A stretch of DNA of 64,000 nt from JALYOK01 sp963840785 (GCA_963840785.1 CAWJAF010000013.1:248001-312000); one strand, 5' to 3'. Shown: positions 27,082 through 36,701, counted from the first letter of the stretch. Notes: generated by a model not told the origin, from the sequence alone. A program made the numbers and translations.

Positions 27082-30000
27082 GTGGCAACCAAGAAAAAGG
27101 TGATGCTGGCGAAGCTTAGCCGTCCGAAGCTGCACAATGTGCTGGTTCGCCCGCGGCTATTTGCGTTGTTGGATCAAGGTCAAATGCGTGCCGTGACTTG
27201 GGTCGCGGGACCACCCGGTGCCGGCAAGACGGCGCTGGTTGCCAGTTATCTAGATACCAAGAAACTAAAGAGCATCTGGTATCAGCTTGATTCCGGCGAT
27301 CACGATCTCGCGACGTTTTTCCATTACTTGTCGCAGACAATTGAAACGGCCAAAGGCCAGTTTCCGTTACCGGTACTCACAGCCGAATATTTGGGCGATA
27401 TCCCCGCCTTCACGAGATATTACTTCCGCGAGTTCTTCAACCGGCTGCGATTGCCCACCGTGCTGGTGTTCGACAACTTTCACGAAATTCCGCGCGAATC
27501 GGCGCTGCACGCAGCGCTGGAGCTAGCGGCGCACGAGTTACCGGACGGCGTATCCATCATCGTTATCAGCCGGGAATATCCACCCACAGAATTTGCACGC
27601 ATCGACGCCCTCGATCGCCTTGCACGCATCGAGTGGAACGATCTCAAGCTCACTTTAGAAGAAGCCACTGCCATTGCCGCGGAACGCTTTCAACTCGATC
27701 CGCCCAAGTTGCAATCGCTGCACGAGATGTCCCAAGGCTGGGCAGCGGGGCTGACACTGGCACTCGAACGCATGAAACGATCGGATGGCGAACTGCGCCC
27801 GATTCAAGGCGAAGCGCTCGAATCGGTGTTCAACTATTTTGCCGGCCAGATCTTCAATACCACCGAACCCGAAGTACGCGAATTCTTGATGCGCACGGCG
27901 TTACTACAGCGCATGACGGCCGCGATGGCCGAGCAGATCAGCGGCAATACTAACGCCATGGACCTGCTCGAGAATCTCTATCGACGCAGACTGTTCACCG
28001 AACGCCGCGGGGAGCCGCCGTACAGCTATCAATACCACGACTTGTTTCGTGCCTTTCTGCTTGACCAACTCCAGCGGGCACATGGGTCGAACGGATTGGA
28101 CGCGTTACGTCAGCAGGCCGGCCAAATACTTGAACATGCGCAGCGCCATGATGAAGCATTTGCGCTATACCAGTCAGCGACCGATTGGCAGTCGGCAGTT
28201 CGGCTGGTGCTCGCCGAAGCAGAAGCGTTGTTGAGGCAAGGACGTGGCGAAACCTTACGCGAATGGATCAAGGCACTGCCCACGCAAGTTGCAGCGGACA
28301 ATCCTTGGATTAACTATTGGCACGGCATCTCGTTGATGGAGTTTGCGCCTGACGAAGCTAGACAACCGCTCGAGCAAGCCTATCGGCAGTTGGAAAGCAC
28401 TAGCGATGTCTCGGGACAAATCGCGTGTTGTTCCGCTATCGTGATGGCATGTGTTTCCGACCTTGTGGATTTGCGGCCGCTGAATCAGTGGATAGAACGG
28501 TTGAGTGCATTGCTTCGAACGAGCCCCAATTTTCAATCGCCGTTGGCAGAGTTGCAAGCAAACGCCGCGCTTGTTTCCTACGCCCATCAACGTCTACCGC
28601 GCGTCGACTTCTATGAATCCGCCATCAAACGCGGCCTTCAACTGCTTGCGACGGACATGCCCGTCAACGACAAGATCGTTCCCGCATGCCTTTTTTTGGC
28701 GGCATTGCGCGAAGCCGGCCGGCTCAAGGAATGCGACCAGATCATCGCATCGGTGCAACCTTTTTTATTAGCGTCGGCCGTGAGCCCAAGCAACATGGTG
28801 TTTTGGTGGCAAGTACTAGCTTGGACCGCGGCATCGCGTGGTGATCGAAGTGCGGCAAGCGTCGCCCTGAAGACTGCCGAAGAAAGATGCATCGCACACG
28901 CCCTTGCCGGAGCACTTAACTATTTGTGGTCGCACTTGCTTTGGGCGTCAATTGCAATTCATGCGCGGGATTTGAATAGGGCTGAATCCCACATAAACGA
29001 AATGGAATCTTTCCAGAATCCTCATCGTTTGCTTGAACGCGGTTTCGCCTATTGGGTGCGCAGCATCCTCGCTGCGATGCGTGAGGATTGGTCTAGCGCA
29101 ATCGAATTCGCGCGGCGAGAACTCGCCATTTTGTCTGAGGGCGACGCAATATTTCAGATGTACTACGCGTATTTGCATCTCGCGGGTGCGCTAATCGGGC
29201 AACAGAGCTACGGAGAGTCGCACGAAGCGATTGAAAACGCCCGCGCGATTCTCACAGATTCGTTCGAGTTTCGAAACTTAGCCGATGTCGATTTCATGGC
29301 AGCGTGGATGGTGATGCAGCAGGATGAAATGGATCGATTTGATCAATTCGTGCGCGAGGCGCTGTTGCTACTCAAACGCACGGAAGTGCATGCCTGCCTG
29401 TGGTATGTGGATCCTCGCATCCTACCCGCCGTGCTCGCACGAGCGCTAGAACGCAATATTGAGACGGAGCAAGTGCGTGAATTGATTCGGCACCTGGCGT
29501 TGCAGGCGCCACCGCATGCAGGGACGCGTTGGCCTTGGCCCATTACGGTAAATCTGTTAGGTCGCTTCGAGGTCTTGCTCGGTGATGCGCCGCTAGAATC
29601 GTCACGTAAACCGGCCAAAAAACCGTTGGCCTTGCTCAAAGCCCTGGCTTGCGCCGGCGGCAATGCAGTCCCGGTCGCACAGTTGTTGGATTGGCTTTGG
29701 CCGGAGAGTGAGGCGGACGCCGCCCAGAAAGCGCTCGATATGGCGTTGCATCGCTTGCGTGGATTGCTAGGCTCGAATGACGCGGTGCGACTGGCCGATG
29801 GCCGCGTGAGCCTCGATCCCACGCAGGTCTGGATCGATGCTTGGGCATTCGAATCGCGCTGCAAGCAAGGTACGGAGACGGCTGTATCTGCGGCAGATCT
29901 CTATCGAGGCGCGCTGTTGCCGGAGGACTTGGACGCGGTTTGGTCAGTTTCTTATCGCGAAAAGCTACACGACAGCTTCAATCGCCTTATCTGCCAACAA

Positions 30001-30249
30001 GCAACGGAGCTCGAAGCGCAGCAACGTTACGCCGACGCGCTTACGTGGTACGCGCGCGGCCTGGCAGCGGACGATTTGGTCGAAGCGATGTACCAAGGCT
30101 TGATACGCTGTCACCTCAATCTCGGGCACCGCGCCGATGCGTTGGCCACATTCCAACGACTCAGGCGCACCCTCGCTTCGAAATTGCGCACACTGCCAAG
30201 TCCAGAAAGCGTCGCGCTCGCAACGTCCGCGGAAAACGTAACCGCTTGA
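27082..30249 (+). CDS. Large MalT/AfsR-like ATPase transcriptional regulator with C-terminal SARP/BTAD module
   Basis: A 1055-residue STAND-type regulator. The start is the GTG at 27082 after AAGGGG. Residues 43-50 (GPPGAGKT) are the Walker A motif; VLVFDNFHE near 130 is the Walker B region; RQGRGETLREWIKALP near 390 matches MalT-like proteins, followed by a long TPR-like helical region (about 400-800). From about 816 (WPITVNLLGRFEVLLGD) a winged-helix SARP-type DNA-binding domain and a bacterial transcriptional activation domain (YRGALLPEDLDAVWS, ALATFQRLRRTL) follow. The ligand is unknown. It shares a 148-base gap with the divergent binding-protein gene. Confidence 0.82.
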   Translation: MATKKKVMLAKLSRPKLHNVLVRPRLFALLDQGQMRAVTWVAGPPGAGKTALVASYLDTKKLKSIWYQLDSGDHDLATFFHYLSQTIETAKGQFPLPVLTAEYLGDIPAFTRYYFREFFNRLRLPTVLVFDNFHEIPRESALHAALELAAHELPDGVSIIVISREYPPTEFARIDALDRLARIEWNDLKLTLEEATAIAAERFQLDPPKLQSLHEMSQGWAAGLTLALERMKRSDGELRPIQGEALESVFNYFAGQIFNTTEPEVREFLMRTALLQRMTAAMAEQISGNTNAMDLLENLYRRRLFTERRGEPPYSYQYHDLFRAFLLDQLQRAHGSNGLDALRQQAGQILEHAQRHDEAFALYQSATDWQSAVRLVLAEAEALLRQGRGETLREWIKALPTQVAADNPWINYWHGISLMEFAPDEARQPLEQAYRQLESTSDVSGQIACCSAIVMACVSDLVDLRPLNQWIERLSALLRTSPNFQSPLAELQANAALVSYAHQRLPRVDFYESAIKRGLQLLATDMPVNDKIVPACLFLAALREAGRLKECDQIIASVQPFLLASAVSPSNMVFWWQVLAWTAASRGDRSAASVALKTAEERCIAHALAGALNYLWSHLLWASIAIHARDLNRAESHINEMESFQNPHRLLERGFAYWVRSILAAMREDWSSAIEFARRELAILSEGDAIFQMYYAYLHLAGALIGQQSYGESHEAIENARAILTDSFEFRNLADVDFMAAWMVMQQDEMDRFDQFVREALLLLKRTEVHACLWYVDPRILPAVLARALERNIETEQVRELIRHLALQAPPHAGTRWPWPITVNLLGRFEVLLGDAPLESSRKPAKKPLALLKALACAGGNAVPVAQLLDWLWPESEADAAQKALDMALHRLRGLLGSNDAVRLADGRVSLDPTQVWIDAWAFESRCKQGTETAVSAADLYRGALLPEDLDAVWSVSYREKLHDSFNRLICQQATELEAQQRYADALTWYARGLAADDLVEAMYQGLIRCHLNLGHRADALATFQRLRRTLASKLRTLPSPESVALATSAENVTA

Positions 30250-30464
30250 TCCACAAATCGGATGTCAATCCGTCACGCATCAAACATCCAGCGCGTCACC
30301 CCAATCGGTTAGTCATCGGTTAGGCATTTTCCGGAAACAACGACCGCAACACTTCTGCTCGCTCTTCCGCCCTCGTACTGACACTCGCCTTCCTGCAACT
30401 TGTCAATCGGTGAGTCAACCCGCAGGTTCGACTGCGTAGAGTAGCAACACGTCAGCGGAATGAA

Positions 30465-30647
30465 ATGGAACGACCCGAATATTTTGTAGTGCGCGTCTAC
30501 CGCCGTATGCCGGACGATCCAACACGGATCGAAGGCGTAATGGAGATAGTCGCGAGCGGAACGCAAGTTCCGTTCAGCAACGCGCAAGAACTCTGGGCGT
30601 TTCTGCAGCATCCCTTGCCGCCGCCGAACCGGCCAAATTCTGAGTGA
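30465..30647 (+). CDS. Small conserved hypothetical protein (60 aa)
   Basis: A 60-residue acidic-basic protein, no membrane segment. The pattern YFVVRVYRR, IEGVMEIVASG and FSNAQELWAFL looks like a compact alpha/beta fold seen in small uncharacterised bacterial proteins. It lies 215 bases downstream of the large regulator and 46 bases upstream of the exported protein at 30694. Codon use is like that of neighbouring genes. No clear ribosome binding site was seen. Confidence 0.5.
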   Translation: MERPEYFVVRVYRRMPDDPTRIEGVMEIVASGTQVPFSNAQELWAFLQHPLPPPNRPNSE

Positions 30648-30693
30648 ATCGGAAGTCGGCCACGTTATCTGAACTATTCATTAGGAGAAACGT

Positions 30694-31215
30694 ATGAAAC
30701 AAGTAACATTTCGCCGCTCCGTGGCATTGGTTGCAATCATGGTTGGTGTTTCGCTAGCTACCGCACCCGCTCAGGCTGATGGGAAACGCAAGCGTTCGGG
30801 GACAAACACAATTGTTTCGACACTGCAAAAGAACACCTCGGCGGTCGGGGATGTTCCCGGGCACGAAATCTCGCAGCAAATAACATTACAGCGTACTACC
30901 AAATCATCGGATCCGGTCTATTCGGACATGCAGCTCACCGATTTCGGCCAGGTCGATGAAGTGGCGGGCACGGGCACCCATCGCGGCTATTCGATGGGCG
31001 TACTGAAAGATGGCAGCACTTCGCCCGCGCGTTACGAAGGCACGCACAAGACGACGGTTAAAGCAGACGGCTCGTGGGAAGGACGTGGTGAGGGTAAATA
31101 CTGGTTATTGCCTGGCACGGGAAAAATGAAGAACGTCAAAGGAGAAGGCACTTACAAGTGTAAGTATTTACCCGACGTCAGTTCCTGTGACTGGGAAGAA
31201 GAGTCCGAGTATTGA
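30694..31215 (+). CDS. Hypothetical exported protein
   Basis: A 173-residue secreted protein. The signal peptide RRSVALVAIMVGVSLATAPA is followed by an AQA-type cleavage site; TTAGGAGAAACGT before the ATG supports the start. The mature part is rich in Thr, Gly and Lys (GTGTHRGYSMGVLKDGS, KADGSWEGRGEGKYW, GEGTYKCKYLPDVSSCDWE), probably a beta-rich lipocalin/allene-oxide-cyclase-like fold, with two cysteines near the end that could pair. The family is not recognised with certainty. It ends shortly before the hydrolase gene. Confidence 0.65.
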   Translation: MKQVTFRRSVALVAIMVGVSLATAPAQADGKRKRSGTNTIVSTLQKNTSAVGDVPGHEISQQITLQRTTKSSDPVYSDMQLTDFGQVDEVAGTGTHRGYSMGVLKDGSTSPARYEGTHKTTVKADGSWEGRGEGKYWLLPGTGKMKNVKGEGTYKCKYLPDVSSCDWEEESEY

Positions 31216-31316
31216 CCTGTTTCAACCGTCCTCAGCCTCTCACAGGACGGTTTCAAACCGTAGTTCAAACTAAAACAGAAATATTCGACGAAACGATATT
31301 CTTTTTGGAGACTACC

Positions 31317-32330
31317 ATGACAAGAAATCAGTCCCTATCAAATGCCGCATATTCTCGCGGTGTGTACCAACTGCTTTGTTCTATTGTCGGGATTTTCCTG
31401 CTCGTCTGCGCGAGCTGGGCGGCGGATGGATTCGAGCGGCGCGAGGTCAAATTCAAAAGCCAAGGGCTTAACCTCGCCGGATGGCTCTACGTTCCGAAAG
31501 GTACCGCCGAAAAGCGCCCGGCAATCGTGATGGCAAACGGCTATAGCCTCCCCAAAGAGGGCTACATGGATGTGTTTGCCGAGCCTCTCGCTGCGGCGGG
31601 CTTTGTCGTGCTGGTGTTCGACTATCGCTTTCTTGGCGCCAGCGAAGGCGAGCCGCGGCAACAGATATTTCCTCAAGCCCAAATTGAGGACTATCGCAAC
31701 GCCATCACCTGGATATCGCTGCAGAAAGAAGTCGATGCCAAGCGCATCGGCCTCTGGGGTATCTCCTATAGCGGCGGGCACGTGTTGCACTTGGGCGCTT
31801 ACGATAAACGGGTGAAGGCGATCGCGTCGCTACTGCCGTTGATTGACGCGCTGCAAGGCTATTGGATGCGCACGGTTCGCCAGGATCTGCTCCCGGAACT
31901 CAGAGCGAAGCTCGCGGCCGATCGTGCTGAACGATATGCAACCGGCAAAATTAATTACATGCCGGTCGTTGCGCCGGAAGGTCAGCCCGATGGGATCCCA
32001 GGCAAGGCCGCCTACGACTTCTTCATGGGTGTACCGAAGGTCGCACCGAACTGGAAGAACCAAGTGACGTTCGAATCGGTTGAACAGGGCATGGAGTATC
32101 AACCCGGTGCCGCCATCCATCTCATATCGCCGACGCCGCTGCTGATGGTGGTGGCAACCCACGACGCTACTGCGCCGACGGATTTGGCGCTCGCCGCATA
32201 CGGCCGTGCGCTGGAGCCGAAGACTCTGATTCTTTCCAAAGGCACCCACTGGGCGGGCGAAAACGAACAAGAAGACGCTAAGTTGGTTGGGCCCGTGGTC
32301 GATTGGTTCAAGCAACAGCTAGCTAAGTAA
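31317..32330 (+). CDS. Alpha/beta hydrolase, dienelactone-hydrolase/CocE-like, exported
   Basis: A 337-residue hydrolase with signal peptide (VYQLLCSIVGIFLLVCASWA). The ATG at 31317 follows TTTTTGGAG; an upstream in-frame ATG at 31212 overlaps the previous gene and is less likely. The catalytic motif is RIGLWGISYSGGHVLHLG, with nucleophile Ser in GISYSGG; the acid is probably the Asp in MVVATHDATAPTD and the His in SKGTHWAGE. Such enzymes cleave esters or peptides; the substrate is unknown. It follows the exported protein by about 100 bases. Confidence 0.8.
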   Translation: MTRNQSLSNAAYSRGVYQLLCSIVGIFLLVCASWAADGFERREVKFKSQGLNLAGWLYVPKGTAEKRPAIVMANGYSLPKEGYMDVFAEPLAAAGFVVLVFDYRFLGASEGEPRQQIFPQAQIEDYRNAITWISLQKEVDAKRIGLWGISYSGGHVLHLGAYDKRVKAIASLLPLIDALQGYWMRTVRQDLLPELRAKLAADRAERYATGKINYMPVVAPEGQPDGIPGKAAYDFFMGVPKVAPNWKNQVTFESVEQGMEYQPGAAIHLISPTPLLMVVATHDATAPTDLALAAYGRALEPKTLILSKGTHWAGENEQEDAKLVGPVVDWFKQQLAK

Positions 32331-32354
32331 GTAGTGGTATTTTTAACGCGCATG

Positions 32355-32379
32355 CGCCCGTGCTTGATTCGCACGGGCG
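32355..32379 (+). terminator. Hairpin, possible weak terminator
   Basis: CGCCCGTGC-TTGATTC-GCACGGGCG is a perfect 9-bp stem with a 7-base loop, 25 bases after the hydrolase stop. It is followed by only three T residues, so termination may be weak. Confidence 0.5.
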
Positions 32380-32507
32380 TTTACCGGCGATTGGGCGGCC
32401 TGACGGGTGCGAGAAAAATGGCCGGGCACGAGGTACTTCCCCAAAAAGCGCCCTAATCTTCGGACGCGCGCCGGTGAGCGCCACGTCGACACCTTCGGAG
32501 GTAATTT

Positions 32508-32894
32508 ATGTTCAGCCACGTTACTATCGGAACCCACAATCTTGAGCGCGCTATCGCTTTCTACGACAAAACGCTCCTTCACCTAGGAATCGAGCGGGTA
32601 TCGAAGAAATATCCCAATTGGGCGGCTTGGCAACGTCCGGGAGAAGACGCGAAGTTCTGGGTCGGCCTTCCTTACAACCAGCTACCGGCGAGTTGGGGTA
32701 ACGGTTGTATGGTGGCGTTTGCCGCCCAATCGCGCGCCGCCGTTGATGCAGCGTACTCGGCGGCGATGGCAGCGGGTGCCCGCGACGAAGGACCACCTGC
32801 GCTGAGGCCCGATTACGGGCCCAACTACTACGGCGCCTATGTTCGAGATCCCGACGGAAACAAGATCCACTTCGTTCACCGAGGCGAGCCTTGA
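32508..32894 (+). CDS. VOC family (glyoxalase/bleomycin-resistance fold) protein
   Basis: A 128-residue single-domain VOC protein. It starts MFSHVTIGTHNLERAIAFYD, the standard first beta-alpha-beta unit with His4 as a possible metal ligand, and ends YYGAYVRDPDGNKIHFVHR with the second-half motif. GGAGG lies just upstream of the ATG. The reaction cannot be predicted. It is probably monocistronic. Confidence 0.85.
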   Translation: MFSHVTIGTHNLERAIAFYDKTLLHLGIERVSKKYPNWAAWQRPGEDAKFWVGLPYNQLPASWGNGCMVAFAAQSRAAVDAAYSAAMAAGARDEGPPALRPDYGPNYYGAYVRDPDGNKIHFVHRGEP

Positions 32895-33298
32895 ACTCGC
32901 AGGTCATGCGCGTCGAGCGCAACATGCTATGCACCAAACCGTCGACGGCGCGTTTCGCCCGCCGTTATTGGCAGGTAGGGGCGGTCGTTGAACAACGACT
33001 TTTCGACAAACTCGAAAGGATCGCTTCTGGTGTGTCATTGAATACGATGGTTCGGCAAACCGCAAAATTTTTCGAAATGCCGCGAAGCCGCCGCCCGTGA
33101 ATGGCGGCTAGAAGATCAGGCTATGTCGGCAATGCGCGACGAAGCGTGAATTGCGAGACCGCTCTTTGAAGGAACACTTAGGCCGGATAGCCAACGCAGA
33201 AGTCTCAGCACGAAATCAAGTCGATGAATTTTGACGCCCTGGCGGCAAGATGTTAGCCTGATTCCTCATCGATTAATGGCCGGACAAGCAGCAAAAAA
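32895..33298 (+). other. Intergenic region upstream of the F420 island
   Basis: 404 bases with no supported gene; a 69-codon open frame at 32891 has no binding site or family features. The 100 bases before cofC are the likely promoter area for cofC-fbiC, but I see no confident -35/-10 pair. Confidence 0.35.
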
Positions 33299-33967
33299 AT
33301 GTCAGTTTGGGCGGTAGTTCCATTAAAGTCGCCGCAGTCGGCGAAATCAAGGTTGAGTGGCTCGCTCAACGCGGCGCAGCGATTGCGCTTGTTTTACGCA
33401 CTCGCGCAGCGCGTGATCGAGGCCGCTTTGCACACGCCAGAAATAGCGGGTGTTACGGTGGTGACGGCGAGTGATGCGGTGATGGCGTTTGCCGAAAACC
33501 TTGGGGCACAATGTCTGCGGCTTGAAAGCGATCGCGGAACCGCGGCAGCTTGCAGTTGTGCGCTCGATTCATTGCCTAATAACGGTAGCGCAGGTGTGTT
33601 GTTTGTTGCAGGGGATCTTCCGCTAATCTCGCCGAGCGCGCTAATTCCGTTGGTCGCGTTATCGCAAGGTAGCCCGCTAGTCGCGATAGCAGGCGATCGG
33701 CACCGATTCGGCACCAATGCATTGCTATGTGCGCCGGGCGGCGCGATTCCGCTTTGTTTCGGCGAGGGTAGCTTTGCTAAACATCTCGCAGCGGCTGCAA
33801 GCCTCGGTGTTCCTGCACACATCGTCGACTCAGCACCGTTGGCGCTCGATATTGACGAACCGGCCGATTTGCGCGAGTGGCAGCGTAGACTTGTTTTGAG
33901 CAATCAGTCTATCGACGCCGAACTTCATGATTTATTTGCGGCGCAAGAAGTGGCGCTTTATCCATGA
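33299..33967 (+). CDS. cofC: 2-phospho-L-lactate (or phosphoenolpyruvate/3-phosphoglycerate) guanylyltransferase
   Basis: CofC/FbiD activates a three-carbon phosphoacid with GTP, the step before CofD in coenzyme F420 synthesis. The 222-residue protein has the nucleotidyltransferase start WAVVPLKSPQSAKSRLSG, then SDRGTAAACSCALDS, the metal-site motif VLFVAGDLPLIS and the family pattern GTNALLCAPGG and FGEGSFAKHLAAA. Archaeal CofC prefers 2-phospholactate, mycobacterial FbiD PEP, and the Mycetohabitans enzyme 3-phosphoglycerate; the sequence alone does not decide here. Its stop overlaps the fbiC start (ATGA), so the two are co-translated. Start: ATG at 33299. Confidence 0.88.
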   Translation: MSVWAVVPLKSPQSAKSRLSGSLNAAQRLRLFYALAQRVIEAALHTPEIAGVTVVTASDAVMAFAENLGAQCLRLESDRGTAAACSCALDSLPNNGSAGVLFVAGDLPLISPSALIPLVALSQGSPLVAIAGDRHRFGTNALLCAPGGAIPLCFGEGSFAKHLAAAASLGVPAHIVDSAPLALDIDEPADLREWQRRLVLSNQSIDAELHDLFAAQEVALYP

Positions 33968-36399
33968 CCTTAACTTGGCTCGACGATTTCGTTGCAAAAT
34001 CTCCCAGCACCGAGCAAGCGTTGCAACTTTTGCTCGTGGAAAGTTGGCATGATCTAGTGCCTGCCGCCGCAGCGTTACGCGAACACGGTTGGGGCAACCA
34101 CGTTACGTACTCGCGCAAGGTATTTGTTCCGCTCACACAACTATGCCGCGACGTATGCCACTACTGCACCTTCGCCAAAGCGCCACGCGCGCTCGCTAAA
34201 CCTTATTTGTCGCCAGACGACGTACTGACCATTGCGCGCCAGGGCGCCGTGGCGGGCTGTAAAGAAGTGCTATTCACGCTTGGCGATAAGCCGGAATTGC
34301 GTTACGCCAGCGCGCGTACCGCCCTTGCGGAATTGGGTTTTGAAGATACCCTGGCTTATCTCGAACACGTCGCTCGCCTTGTTGTTGCAGAAACGGGATT
34401 GTTGCCGCATCTGAATCCTGGTTTGATGACGGCGACGGATATTCAGCGCTTGCGATCAGTCGCACCGTCGATGGGTATCATGTTGGAATCGTCTTCACAA
34501 CGCCTGAGTGAACACGGCATGCCGCATTTTGGTTCGCCGGATAAAGTGCCGGCACGTCGCTTAGAAACCTTGCGTATTGCCGGCGAGCTGCGCGTGCCGA
34601 TGACGACCGGCATCCTCATCGGCATCGGCGAAACACGGCAAGAGCGTATTGAATCGTTGCTTGCGCTGCGTGATTTGCATAACCAATTCGGCCATCTGCA
34701 AGAAATCATCATTCAAAATTTTCGCGCCAAGGCGGGCACGAAAATGCACACGGCCACCGAGCCGTCGATGGACGATTTATGTTGGACGATCGCGGTCGCG
34801 CGTTTGATTTTTGGCGCTCAGATGAGTATTCAAGCGCCGCCCAATCTTTATACCGGCGAGCTCAGCGAGTTAATCCGCGCGGGCATCAACGATTGGGGCG
34901 GCGTTTCGCCCATCACGCCGGATCATGTCAATCCCGAGGCGCCGTGGCCGCATCTGGATCATCTTGCTGCACAAACCGAACGCGCGGGTCATTGCTTAGT
35001 TGAACGCTTGACGATTTATCCGAAATACATCGAGAGCCGCGCGCAATGGGTTGCGCCGCAATTGCATTCGCCAGTCTTGCGGCTGAGTGACAGCGGCGGG
35101 CTGGCTCGCCCGGGGCCGTGGGCGCCAGGATTAAACGATGCCGATAGTATTGCGGACGAGCGCGATGTTGCGCGACGGCCGACGCTAGCCATCACTCGAT
35201 CAATCGCGAGTTTAGTGGAACGCGCGGCCGCAGGAACCGATTTGAGCGAAGCCGAAGTGGCCATGCTTTTCAGCGCGCGCGGCGGTGACCTTCATCACAT
35301 CTGCCAGGCCGCTAACGCGTTACGCAAAGCGACCGTTGGCGACACGGTGCGCTATGTCGTCACGCGAAATATTAACTACACGAATGTTTGCCTGTATCAC
35401 TGCGGTTTCTGCGCTTTTTCCAAAGGCAAAACCCATGAGGAATTGCGCGGCCAGCCTTATATGGTGGAGTTGCCGGAAATCGCGCGGCGTGTGCAGGAGG
35501 CATGGCAGCGCGGTGCGACGGAAGTGTGTATGCAAGGCGGGATTCACCCCGCCTTTACCGGTGATACCTATTTGGAAATTTGCCGTACGGCAAAAGCAGC
35601 GGCGCCACAGATTCACGTGCATGCCTTTTCACCGCTGGAAATCACCCATGGCGCGAAAACGCTTGGCATCTCGATCAAAGCGTTTTTGCAAGAATTAGAA
35701 TCTGCCGGATTAGGTTCATTGCCCGGTACAGCAGCGGAAATTCTCGACGATGAAGTTCGTCGCGAAATCTGTCCCGATAAGGTCAATACGCAAGCGTGGC
35801 TCAACATTATGGGCGAAGCCCATAAACTTGGTTTACGAACGACCTCGACCATCATGTTCGGTCATTTAGAAAACTATGGCCATTGGGCGCGGCATTTGTT
35901 GCATCTGCGCGATCAACAAAAGCGCAGCGGCGGCTTCACCGAGTTCGTACCACTGCCATTCGTGCACATGGAAGCGCCACTGTATTTGAAGGGACGCACC
36001 CGTAAAGGCCCCAGCTTGCGCGAGACGATTTTGATGCACGCCGTCGCGCGTTTGGTGTTGCATCCTCATATTCGCAACATCCAAGTTTCCTGGGTCAAGG
36101 TCGGCCCGCGCTGGGCGCAACATTGTTTACAAGCAGGCGCCAACGATATGGGCGGCACGCTGATGAACGAATCGATTAGCCGTGCCGCGGGTGCATCGCA
36201 CGGCCAGGAACTCGGAGTGGAGGCGATGGAAGCGCTGATTCGCGCCATCGGACGCGATCCGCAGCAGCGTACGACGCTCTACGCTCAAGCGGATGCCGAA
36301 CGTCATGCGAGCGCGAAAGTCGCAGCAGTTCTTCAAGAAGCGGTTAATGCGCCATTGCTGCGACCGCGGCGCGAACCTGTGCGGGATATCAAAGTTTAA
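33964..36399 (+). CDS. fbiC: FO synthase (fused CofG-CofH, FbiC)
   Basis: Makes the deazaflavin FO (7,8-didemethyl-8-hydroxy-5-deazariboflavin) from tyrosine and the riboflavin precursor 5-amino-6-ribitylamino-uracil. The 811 residues hold two radical-SAM domains. The CofG half has the cluster motif LCRDVCHYCTFAK and EVLFTLGDKPE; the CofH half (from about residue 430) has NVCLYHCGFCAFSKG and CMQGGIHP. This is the fused form known from Actinobacteria; archaea have two separate proteins. All six cluster cysteines are present and the frame is intact. It is translationally coupled to cofC. Confidence 0.96.
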   Translation: MTLTWLDDFVAKSPSTEQALQLLLVESWHDLVPAAAALREHGWGNHVTYSRKVFVPLTQLCRDVCHYCTFAKAPRALAKPYLSPDDVLTIARQGAVAGCKEVLFTLGDKPELRYASARTALAELGFEDTLAYLEHVARLVVAETGLLPHLNPGLMTATDIQRLRSVAPSMGIMLESSSQRLSEHGMPHFGSPDKVPARRLETLRIAGELRVPMTTGILIGIGETRQERIESLLALRDLHNQFGHLQEIIIQNFRAKAGTKMHTATEPSMDDLCWTIAVARLIFGAQMSIQAPPNLYTGELSELIRAGINDWGGVSPITPDHVNPEAPWPHLDHLAAQTERAGHCLVERLTIYPKYIESRAQWVAPQLHSPVLRLSDSGGLARPGPWAPGLNDADSIADERDVARRPTLAITRSIASLVERAAAGTDLSEAEVAMLFSARGGDLHHICQAANALRKATVGDTVRYVVTRNINYTNVCLYHCGFCAFSKGKTHEELRGQPYMVELPEIARRVQEAWQRGATEVCMQGGIHPAFTGDTYLEICRTAKAAAPQIHVHAFSPLEITHGAKTLGISIKAFLQELESAGLGSLPGTAAEILDDEVRREICPDKVNTQAWLNIMGEAHKLGLRTTSTIMFGHLENYGHWARHLLHLRDQQKRSGGFTEFVPLPFVHMEAPLYLKGRTRKGPSLRETILMHAVARLVLHPHIRNIQVSWVKVGPRWAQHCLQAGANDMGGTLMNESISRAAGASHGQELGVEAMEALIRAIGRDPQQRTTLYAQADAERHASAKVAAVLQEAVNAPLLRPRREPVRDIKV

Positions 36400-36701
36400 T
36401 GCGTGAACTCACAACTCCAAGTTATTGCAAGCCGCCTCTTTCCATGAAGCCGATTTGACCGATGCTTGCTTTATGAACCGCTTGCCCCTCACCCCCACCC
36501 CGCTCCCCAAAGGGGAGAGGGAAAGATACTCCCTCTTCCGCTTTGCGGGAGAGGGTTGGGGTGAGGGTCGGCTTCGGTTTGAGACCTATGCGGTTAATGG
36601 TCCGTGAGCGGTATCGGCCGCGCCAATACGGGCCGCTCGCGATAACATAATTTTTCATAGTTGAACCATCGAATTTTTAAACACTTCCGGAAACTTTTAT
36701 C
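36400..36701. repeat. Intergenic region with dispersed CCCTCACCC repeat, copy 2 (36482-36571)
   Basis: The 302-base gap between fbiC and fgd holds a 90-base copy of the palindrome also found at 9929-10009 (CCCCTCACCCCCACCCCGCT ... GAGAGGGTTGGGGTGAGGG). It could form a strong hairpin and separate the fbiC and fgd transcripts. Confidence 0.75.

Noticed and set aside
32891..33100. 69-codon open frame before the F420 island
   Set aside because: No binding site, no family pattern, and it overlaps the end of the VOC gene.
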